Assembly: GCF_037042905.1 (NCBI RefSeq)
Contig: NC_087262.1
Coordinates: forward strand, 10,211,501 to 10,275,500
Direction: 5' to 3'
DNA length: 64,000 bases
DNA from: Lytechinus pictus
Taxonomy: Eukaryota > Echinodermata > Echinoidea > Temnopleuroida > Toxopneustidae
The notes beneath the pieces were generated by a model. It searched no databases. It was not told the origin of the DNA and saw only the letters and a list, made by a program, of their open reading frames with translations. Of the stretch, positions 46,270 to 58,200 are shown piece by piece (positions within the stretch are counted from its first letter, which is position 1; each line of letters opens with the position of its first letter). Both the position numbers and the translations under genes were made by a program.

Positions 46270-49200
46270 GCTGCTGCTACTACTGCTACTACTACTATTA
46301 TCACTATTATTATTATTATTATTATTATGATCATCATTATCATTATTATTATCATTATTATCAATATTATTATTATAATCATCATTATTATTATTATTAT
46401 TATCATTGTCATCACCATTATCATTATTAGGCGTGGCAGAAAGAAAAAGGCTGCGGATGTAGCAGTGGGTTCACACTCCTTTTTATTGTTACGATACTGC
46501 AACAAATAACAATGAAAATTTAGTTTTAAATTTGATTTCCTTTTTTTTTCATTACAGGAAATAGATCAATCATACACTAAACAAAACAAAAATAATAATC
46601 TTACATCTCTTGAAGATTCAGTTCTGATTACTCAATAAATGTATATTCCAAATGATATATATATCCAAGTTGGCTGGCAAAGGTTCCTTAAATTAATGTT
46701 CATAATGCTGGCGATGATGGAATTGATGTTGAAACACGATGAATAATAAGAGTCACTGTAACTAGTTGAAATGTCTGTGAAGACGATGTTGATGATGATG
46801 AACAGTCAATTTCAGCAATCCATGGGTTGAAAAGCGTTCATTAAAACAGGTTGATGATCTCGATGAGAACTGAGAATTCCTCTCTCGAATTAACTGTAAA
46901 CAGTTTATTGATGGCGTGCAAATAATTCCACAGAAGATAAATGTTTTATTCCAATTGGAAATAAACTATGCTCTGTAGTAAGTCTGGTGTGAAACTTTGA
47001 ATTCTGATCTGATATGATGAAGAAACTGCCAGCTTATATATATAAATGTCCACTATTCTGGAAGCTTTTAGTATTGTCTTTAAAAAGAACATTCGCGTTC
47101 TTTCTAGAGCAGTTCATTTCTAGAAGACTCTTGAATGACCTCAGTGAAATTAACAATGTAAACAAAATAGATAATCCTATAGTAGGTGGTTTCAGACCGC
47201 CTCGAAGTTCGTCAGTTCCAGGTATTCTCTGATCGGGAAATTTACCCCGATCAGAAAATACCAGGTATTTTGGTAATGTGAAAGCAAACTACGCGTAATT
47301 TCCCCGAAAGAAAATACCCGCTAAATAGTAGGTACTTGGCGAAATTACGAGAACTTTCGCGGGGATTTTTCCAAGGTCGCAGGTATTTTGGCGATGTGAA
47401 AGCAAATTACGGGAACTTTTAGCCCAGCGTGTCATTGGGTGCGGCGCCGTGCATGGGTTGCTGCTGGGCTAGTGATTTTGAATTTCGCGCCTTGCTGCTT
47501 ATCAGACCATACTGCGCATGCTCGTAACTTCAGGAACTTATCCCGAAGGGTATGTTTCAGGGCGGTGTGAATGCAGGAATAATTAATGGGTATTTTTCAG
47601 CCTAAAAAAGTTCTCGTAATCTAACGGGGATTCTTGTGATCGAGGCGGTTTGAAACCACCTTATATTGTCTATCTTGTACATTCCAGAAATAAGAAAAAT
47701 TACTCGGCCTCATTAAATAGACATGCCTAACAAAGCTTTACTGAGACATTCTGGAATATTTTTAATCATTACATGCTGTGAATATCCTCAAAGAGGATAT
47801 AATCAAATACATGAATGTAATTGCTCTTACAATTCTTATATATAACATTATGCTAAGGTTTCGATCTTGTTTTACTGTATCCACACACTTAACTTAAGCC
47901 CTGATGAAGACCAGTCGTTAAAAGGTCGAAAGCTTGGCATTAAATGACTCGAGTGAACCAATATTGCTACGTCCTCAGCCTCTTTCTTTCTGTCTAAGCT
48001 ATAATACTAATATAATGCTGCACCTATTACAATACGCGGTCGAAGCATATATCAAAGTTGATATGCATGTACAAGCATTATTATGATGTAATAATCTAGA
48101 CATGGGAATATTATTGAATTTTTCATATTTAAGATTACTTTGCTGAATTATGTTATAACATGATTAAATTGTTGCATATGAAACGATCACGTTGATTAGT
48201 GACATTCTTATAATTAATAATTGTAAATAATGATTATAATTCTTATAAAGGGTGAAAGTTAAGCTCTTTCGGTAGGCCTACTACAATAATAAGATCAAAT
48301 GAATATCAAATAATTGAACACTACGCAAAAGGGAACAGGACATCCTGTTCGAGGAAGCTACGGTGGATTAAAAAAAAAATGATGTTAAAACGTCCTTTTC
48401 CTCTTTCATTTTTTATACAATCGACAAAAGGCCGGCGACAGTTGTGATAACCATTTTTTTTTTATAGATGTGTTATAGTTTTTTCCATCCTGCTTCGATT
48501 CTTATGGGTAAGCACACCTGGCCTCTTAACTTTAAGATGGGGCTCATGATCATGCAAATATTCATTGATACATAAGATATTCATTTTTTTTTTACCAGGA
48601 CGTGCCATTTCGAATATCTTCTGGTTGCCAATCTGGTCAAGTGTTTCTAATTTTGAATGACGAGATAGACTATGAAACCCAGATGTCGTATGATTTTACA
48701 TTAACAGTAAAGGTGAGTTGAATTTTGTTATTGCTTTTTAATAAGGCTCAGAGTGAGCATGATACCCATTTGAGAAAGGTAATATAAATACTTTGAATAC
48801 ATGACAATATTACATTCCATGATATTGAGAAAATTACTAAGAATGTGTTGCATGTGTGGCATCATTCAGATTCGTAATCAGCATCCTCGAATCGACAAGA
48901 AACCATAAAAAATATTGTACATACGAAAAAAAAAGGTTTAGTCAATTTTCTATGGGGCCTATCCTGGACTGCTCTGTCCATTCTTCAGATAGATGGAGAT
49001 GCCATGGCCGAGTGGTCGAAGGCACCTGATTACAAATGAAAGTCAGGGGTTCGATGCCCTACACACCACTGCATCTTGTCCACTGTGGCTATTTTTTTTC
49101 TTGCATCAAATAAATTTATATTCATATTCACATTTTATTTATACAAACTTAGTTTAAAAATACATACAAATATCAATACAGTAAAGACACAAAATATAAA

Positions 49201-52200
49201 GAGCAACAAAATGTGACACAAATACAGATGAAATCAAAAATGTGAAGGAGATTGTCAAAGATCGTGTTGATACATCACGGTCAATCCCCAATGACAAAAT
49301 ACATAAAATACAACAATTACCCCGATGGAAATTCGATATGTATTATTAGAACAAAGGCGCTCATGTTAAGAATTCAGGAGCATTATTTTTGACAGCCATC
49401 GAATTGATTCATTTTCATGACCCTACGTTTTGGTTCTTTTCCAGGATGGGGGCCAGTGTTCCAGTGGATTTGACCCAAAAGAAGGCAACGTTACCATCAT
49501 GGTTCTAGTTAACGATACAGATGACGAACCACCGGTATTCAGTCAGGATAATTATAACGTCACAATCCCCGAGAGAAATTCGTTTTTTGTCTACATGGAT
49601 ATTTCGGCCACGGATGGCGACACCCTTAACACGCCTCTCCAGTTCAGCTTTATTGGTGAGTATTCATACGTGCAAACAGACCAGTTCGTAGTTCCATAGA
49701 ATCTGCGCATGATCAGAAGGTCATTCGAAATGAAATGGAATGATGGGTTAATATTCAATGATGTGCACCAAAATTGATAGGGGCTTTTCACACGTAAATC
49801 TTGAATCATCATAGTAATGATAGCAATTCGTCTTTAGAATCATCTGACCTTTCACACGCTCACTATAAAACTGATTTGAATTCGAATTCCCGAGCGTAGG
49901 CGGTATGTGTTCTTGGTGACTTGTCAATCAAAGCACTGCATCGCAAATACAAACTACGATGAGTGCATGATTGCGGGAGTGCTTAAAAGGTCACGTAAGC
50001 TCCGCCTCCCCCCCCCCCCCAAAAAAAAGGTGTTTTGGAGGTCGAGCCTTTCACACGATAAATTCGTACCGTAATTTGAGTGTAAGTTAACTGGAGTGCT
50101 TAAAAGGTCACGTAAGCTCCGCCTCCCCCCCCCAAAAAAAAAAAAAGGTGTTTTGGAGGTCGAGCCTTTCACACGATAAATTCGTACCGTAATTTGAGTG
50201 TAAGTTAACTGGAATTCACCTCCTGAGTAGAATTTTAATTCGTGATTAGCGTTGGGGATTCTAATCATGTTCCAGTTTGGTTTCACACGTGCTGAAAATT
50301 CGTCATAAACCTATTTTATCACTGGAAATATCATTCAAATTATGATCTTTTTACCGTGCGAAAGGGCGGTACTACTCTTTCACATTATGCTTTTTATTAG
50401 ATTATGAGCCTTTTCACACTTGGATCTTGAATCGTCATTGTAATGATGATTGCAATGTATCTTTAGAATCATCGGACCTTTCACACGGAAACTGTGTACC
50501 ATAATTTGAGTTACACTTGGAATTCACCTCCGGAGTAAAATTTGAATTCGTGATTGTGATTAGCGGTCGTGATTCTAGTTTGGTTTCACACGTGCTAAAA
50601 ATTCGTCCTTAGCCTTATTTTTGCACTGGAATTATCATTCAAATTACAACTTTCCATGTGAAAGGGCAGCCACTATAAAGCAACAATGCGTGAACTAGTG
50701 ACTGGTATTCAAGAGCTGACCAAGCACGTTGCAGTTGCAACATGCTAATGCAACAGATATGAGCCTAGAGTTCACTGACGTGTTATTCTAGTCACCTGGT
50801 GACATAATTATATGCAATTTTTGCGTCCTGCTATGTCAGGCATGCTTACCTAATATCTCGCTCTGCAAGTTGCCCATCCTTATAGAAAAAAATTAATGGT
50901 CATTTGAGAAAACTTGCCCCTGTAACTCAAATCTTTAATACGACCTACCAATTGTTTTTAACAGTACACATCCATCTTTTTGTCACGATCATACTTTATT
51001 ACCCTGAATAACTGGGAATAATAGCGTGGCATTAGGTCAAACTTATATACTTTTTGAAACATGCCATTCTGAAAGCAATTTATCTAGGCACAGCATGGTA
51101 CTGCTTGTTAATGTATTGATTAATCAGTTAAACTGTCGTTCGATTTTTTTTTTCGAAACCTATTCATCGTTTTCCTGTTCTTCGTTGTAGGACAAAGCGG
51201 GAATTGGGGATGCTTAGACTATCTCGCGATTGACCCTTATACCGCTGAGGTGACCTTAAAGAAGGAACTTGACTACGAGACATCTTTGGACCCCTGCATA
51301 ATTACCATACAGGTAAAATGAGTGAACATCAACTATTGCAATTTTCTGTCTTAATTGTTTCCTTTTCCTCAGTTCGACATATTTTGGGCATTATCCTGGT
51401 TTAAGTCACCACTCCATTCACTGCCGTTCATTTAGTCAGCGGCGGTGACTTCTTCCATTGACTTTGTACATAACGAGCGCGCACACACTGACACACACGA
51501 GAAGAGAGATGACTTATTTCAGGATAAGGCCATGTCTTGTTGAGCCATCGTGAACAGTGCAGTGTGTTTGTGGTTTTGTGTGATCAATGTGTGTATGTGT
51601 ATTAGGATGGGTGTGTGCCCGAGGGTTTGTGCGTGAGTGGGTGTGCGCGCGCACACCTGTTAGTGTGTGTGTGTGTGTGTGGGAAGGGAGGGTGAATATG
51701 CGTATGTGTGGGTGGGTGTGCATGTGGGTGTGATCCTATACATACACAATGGTCGGCAGTTTTGATTCTTCACTACGACTTCTAATATCACCATCATCAC
51801 CACAACCATTTATGTCATTATAATTACCCATCACCATCTTATAGCCCCCCCCCCCACCACAACTTGTATCCCTACCTTCACTACCATCACCGAGTCATCA
51901 TCGAAGTCGTCTTCTTCTTCGTCGTCATTACCTTCATGGTCCTGGTCATCTTTACAATTACCATCGCAGTTTTCATTCACCTTTGGCACAAGTATCAATA
52001 TAATCATCATCATTGGTAGTTATCTAAACTTCATAATTTTCTTTTTTTTTCTGAAGGCCCTACCCTAAAAAATAAATGTCATTTGATGTAACGATCTCGC
52101 AGTGTGTTTCAACAGAATCCAGAAAATTGTTTTCTGGAAGAAAAAAATAGTTCTCGGGTCTTTTTAAAGCAATAATTATTCACTGTCCCAAATGCGCTTA

Positions 52201-55200
52201 TTTGTGTTGGCGATCTTCCTCGTGATAGATTTCTATCTCGGATTCCATGATTGCTCAAGTTTGGATTATGTTAATGTAATGGTGCTAGATCTATGATAAT
52301 ATGTTGACAAATCACCTTGATTTTGAAGACTTTCCCATGATATTATTCTTTGCTGCAACTTCCTTTTTCTATCTTTAATGAAAGGCGGTGCAGCAGAACA
52401 AATGTGAGATGGTTGGACAAGCAACCTTGAGCGTGACGGTCGCGGACGTCAACGAATGTCCGAGTTTCATCTCGGAGAGCTACTCTGGACAACTGACAGA
52501 CGCAGACCCCTTCGTGATCGTCGACGACGGGAGCGAACGGTTGATCATTAGCATGACCGACGAAGATTTGGTAATATCCATGTCTATTCTAAAATATCTT
52601 GCAGTCCAGTGTCCAGATATAAGGACTGGGGCTCTTTGAGAAAGAGTTCCTTTTAAGGCTTGTTAAGCACGTATCACCTTTACAACAGCAGAATATCACA
52701 CAATCAAGCATCAACATTATTAACAACTGCGTATAAAAAGACAAGGAAAAAATATATACATTATGTCTACACATAGTAATGACATATAACAAGTCTCGCT
52801 TGCATTACGCAATTCACTATACAGTGCGTCCCACATAAAACGAAACCGAGATTTATCGATGATTTATCATACCTTAATCTCAAATACAATACACAAATGA
52901 CCTATCATTGTAAAGCTTGGCGTCTCTTCTGTCATTTGAAGAACACTTTCTTCAATTTTAGCTATCAAATTAAAGAGCAGATATGGAACCTTGTAGGGGA
53001 GTGATTTTTTCTTTTGAAATTTGATACCCCCGCCAAATGACTTTTTGCTATTCTTTCTTCAATTTGCTTTTACCCACTTATGCGTAGATGATAAATATTG
53101 TATGTTATACCAGCTGAATGACGAGATTCGAAGGTTTTCAATGATAGGTCATTTGTCTATTGTATTTGTGATTAAGTTGTGATAAATCATCGTTAAATCT
53201 GTTTCGTTTTTTGTGGGACGCACAGTAGTATGGTTTCTAAATTTTTTTCGTTCATTTCAAGTAAGTCATCTCGTACTCTCTAATATTTGTTCAGTATTCC
53301 ATTTCCATATATTTCTCTGTTCCTAGTACCACCACGAATATATTTTTATAAGCGAGAAGTCCGCAGATTTGGCTAAAATTTGGTGCAATAATTTTTCATG
53401 TTGTTAATTCCTTAATGTTAAACCTTTAAAATATTATTTTTGACTGTATGTGGAATTATTGTGTTTGTCTATATTTCATACAGACTTTCGTCGGAGATTA
53501 CTTTATTGTCCCTGATAATGTAGTTGAGCTGGTAAAGGTGTCTACCCAAGAAGAAAGTAATTATCCCTTATTTTACATCAAATTCTTGGATACGGAAACA
53601 ATCACCGATGATACAGAACTACAGGTAGGATTTTTGTTTAAAGATGATTTTTAATTCATACTCAATTTTACATCATACCATTGAATTTTCTTCAGTCGTT
53701 TTGTCATAGAATACGATTAAAACACCCTTTCCACCTTCTTCCTCACATAAGCCTACGCCAAGAAACTGATGGATAATTATATTTCCTTTAAAAAATCGAA
53801 TAAACAACTTTACTTTAGACTATATATTACATGTATGCGATTCTTCATATATTCTGTAAAATTTGTACATTTGGCACTGTTTTTCTAGACAAACTCATCG
53901 AATCCGACAATGGCCCTTAGTCTGCGAGCATGCAGAGACCCTTGGTTTTTGCCATTCTAAAAGTGCATAATTAAGAGTCTGAAACGGTGAGACTAGGTCC
54001 ACTGTGTATTGTGGCTGCCTCTACCATTCTTATTTGACACAGACAGAGAGTCTAGTCTTCACTCTAGACATGGTATAACTGATTAAATTGTCAAAATTAA
54101 GTCTGTGCTTGCAGACTTATTGACCCCTCTGCTATAAATACACACCCATTCACTCTCTTTAAACTTTACTTGTAACCACACGCTTCACACCCCCGCTAGA
54201 CACATCGTTTAATTACACATAACTACACACAATGGACCCCTTTTATAAACACACACGCAATATACACCTACGTTAGATCCTTTTTCTCAATACATCCACA
54301 CCCACACTATACCCCATTCTTAAATACACACACCCACGCATCTATAGCCTAAACCAATTTTCTGAATAAACACACGTACAAATCAATTAAAGACTCTTCT
54401 CCGAACACACACACACAAACACGCACATTAGACCCCTATTCTAAACACGCACACACATCTACACACTCAGTTGATATGAGTTAATTCTTCGAACACACAC
54501 AAACACACACACACACATTAGACCCCTATTAAAAAAAAAACACACACATCTACACGCCCTGTTGATATGAGGTAAGATCTTTGGTAGATGTAGAAGTAGT
54601 GTGGACGTATCATGTATGTTTGGGTATGTGCAAGGATAAACCGAAAATCGGTTATACACTTAACATTGCAAAAAATGTGTTTAATAAACTTACACACAAT
54701 TGCGCGCACGCTCACACACACACACACACACCCTCACCCACACACACGCACACTCCCCACATGCACAACAATACATCTGATTTCAACTACTATTATTTCA
54801 TTTATTTCCATATTCAAATTAAAAAAACAATCATCAAATCACAGACAGGAATATATATATATATATCACATAAAGAAGATATTAAAACAAATATTAAAAT
54901 GGAAAGAGAGAGAGATAAAGCTATAGTACATGCAAAATCTACAAAGAAAAATTTAAAATGAAGGGAACACCAAAAGCCTCAACGACTTATCGAGGGTATT
55001 CCCATATACTTCGAACAAACTTAACTGTTTAAAAGAATATCAAAGCCAAGAGAGAGAAAGAGAAAAGACAGTAAAAAAAGGAAATGAAAATGAGGTTGGA
55101 TAGTAGACAGAGAGGTGGACATGTAGCATGTTTCTATAAATTGCACTAATTTTCATTTTGCAGGATGTAGTATTTTGTATTTTCTTATGAACGATGATAT

Positions 55201-58200
55201 AGTAGGACACGATTGTAGTTCAAGTGAGATGCTGTTCCAGCATTTTGTACCCATGAATATAAAAGTGGTTCTTGAGAAGTTCAATTTCAATAAAGGTAAA
55301 CGAATTGTCACGATGAATTGCACTATTTTGACGGTAATAAACCCTTAAGATAAGAATACATGAATATTGCATTTGAGTGAGTTGAAAGTGTTGAAACATT
55401 CATTCTCTTTAATCTATCAATATTATGCGATACTTACACTCATGCATACGTTATACTCATTACATGTTAACTATTATTCTGTTCTTCCTTATTATTTTTA
55501 AAGATTTATCTGAGTGATAACACGACGGATGTGGAGTGTGACGATTCGGTTACGAACGTTACTGTGCAGCTAACGCCCGACGGATTGGCGCCTAACTTTA
55601 CTGAAAGCCATTACCGTGGAGAAGTAGCGGAAAATGCAACAGATGGTACAGAAATTGTTCAGGCAAGTATCAAATTCTAAACACAATTGAGCTAAGATAA
55701 TAATATAAAGAAAATATTGCGCTATGCTTGGGGTGTTGTGGATCAGTGGACGAGTCCCAGGACTTTGCGCCACAAGGTCCGGGTTTCAATTTCCATGCAC
55801 CGCAGCACTCCCGTCTTTTGCCAAGGCGTTTATCTGCAGTTGCCAATCTTAGCCCTCGGCCCCGTTGCATAAAAGATACTATTGTATGGTTTCTTTGCCA
55901 TCCAATAGGAACTACCTTGGTAACGCCGATCAACAGCCAATCAGAGTCAAGGACTCCATGAAAGTTACCATTGGATTGCAAAGTTACCAGAATAGTAACT
56001 TTTATGCAACGGGGCACGGGTCCTCCTCTTGATAGAGAGGCTATCATTTACCCCCCCCCCCCCAGGTAGAAATTAGGAATTCCTAGAATGTTCTAGCGCC
56101 CTATCAGGGTAGCTGTGGTAAAGTTGGGGTAATAGTATGCAGCGCTGAGAAGCATTGTATTATGCGCTACATAAATGTTTCGTGCTATTGCTATTGTAAT
56201 TATCATTATCATCATCATTTTTATTATTATTACTGTCTTCATTATCTTTATATTGTTATTATTATCATCATTAATAGTATTCAAATTATTACTATTATTA
56301 TTTTCATCATCATCAATAATATTAACATTATTGATATAATGTTAATTATTGTCGTTATTTTGTCATCATTATCAATGTTATTATTATCATTATTATTCAG
56401 GCGACGAAAGACATTTTTTTAATTTCCGATCTATATTTCATTCTGTGGACTAGGTGGAAGCAACGAATTCTGACATGACCTCTGAGGGGATCGTTTATCG
56501 TCTGCAAATGGCATCAGACGGTGGAGAGAATGTCTTCGGCGTCGATGTCGATAGCGGTGTCGTATCCGTGGTCGATGACACCGACTTAGATGCAGAAACG
56601 GTTCAACAATACACGCTACTTGTAGAAGCGGTTGATCAGAGAGGAACATACTACAGGTAAGAATATATTTTTTTTTCAATATACAACATGTGAAAATAAT
56701 ATATAACATTAAATCTGTACATCTTTCTTTAACAATTTATAATCGCAAGAGGAATAGTAATACAGAAGAGCATTTTCTTGAAATCTCTATGAATATAGTC
56801 CCAAAACACAAACACATTTATAATCTATAGATAAATCTCATGTTGAACAGGCTTTATTTTTCCCATTTACAGTTCAATCGAAATAATTTGATGAAGTTAA
56901 AAAAAAAATTAAAAAAAAAACACACATGAGGAAATCACACACTCAGCCACGCTTCACACAATCACCCCCCCCCCGATAAACAATACAAAGGAGGAAGAAA
57001 GAAGGAGAGAGAAAATAAGAAACCAATAACCAATAATAATGATAATAACAATAACATTAGCATAAATAAATAAATAACAATAACAAAAATAATAAATAAA
57101 TAAATAAATCAGTAAAACCGATTGATGATATACCATTGGAAATGACGTCATAGCTTTGATCGATCTTGGCGAACGTTTCGCTGGCGTGCCTTTTAATTCT
57201 CTTTAACATGATACACTACATGATATGATTATGGTTCACATGGACTTGCAGTGCCTGGAAAAGTGGGGCAAGGTCAAAATTCAAAAGTTGCAAAATTACA
57301 CAATTTTGAAAGTCACTGTCCTTTATTATACGTGGTGATGAGTGAGTTTCTCAACAGTTTCTTTTGTTTTCATGCACTTTAACATCAACATTAACATGGA
57401 ATCAAACTTACCTCTGCACATTCAAGCAAACACATAACAAACAAACATGCATGGGTATTTGAAACCATGACTCAATCCATGTTATATCCCAGAACCATCA
57501 CTACATAAATCACATCAAAAATGAAGAAGCAGGGGCTTGATTTGAATGGATTTTCATCTCTATTGACACAGGCAAAAGAATCATGTTCTCTATTGACCCT
57601 TCATGGCTATTTCTGCTCATTTCGCAGCTTTTCAATTCAGACCTCATCCAACACTTTTGAATCCTTCTCTTTTCGTGATGGCACGATCATAACAAGCATG
57701 GTATCATTTTAAAGAAAATTAAATGATCTTTTAAATAATATCAAATATGCATAGTGTAAAATTGGAAGTTGGGAGAAATTACTGGCCAAACTCAGATTTC
57801 CAAACTTTTTTTGAGGGGTTTATTTTCAAATTTTGTCTAAGGAATGTGTCGTTTTTAGGTAAAAGGTTTTCAAAAAGGTAGAATTCTGCATACTGTATTA
57901 GATGTTTAATAGATGATTCACAGTTGTGGGTCGGTTAATTGGAGGTGCACACTAGTTTTGATTTTTGATTATTAGTATAGCTGTATTAGCTGTGTCATTT
58001 TCCCCTGCCACTTTTTTTTTTAACCCAAGTACAAACCATAAACAGAACACAGTGCGCATAGAAACACCAGTAGTAAGCGCCTTATAAATGTTATGTCTTA
58101 TCATTATTATTATTTGTTTTAATGAGATATACACAATCTTGTTTAACACGTCTCATTTTAGGTCCAGTATCGTATCCGTAATCATAGAAGTGATCGATAT

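Noticed and set aside
46137..46505. Ile/Val/Tyr-rich open frames on both strands
   Set aside because: Translation of a trinucleotide microsatellite.
48993..49085. Functional tRNA gene
   Set aside because: A and B boxes are present but the anticodon loop is too long and acceptor and T arms are not contiguous; called a SINE head or pseudogene instead.
50000..50286. Minus-strand open frame with repeated GGGRRSLRDLLSTP
   Set aside because: Product of the 118-base tandem duplication and its poly-G/poly-A runs; no coding signature.
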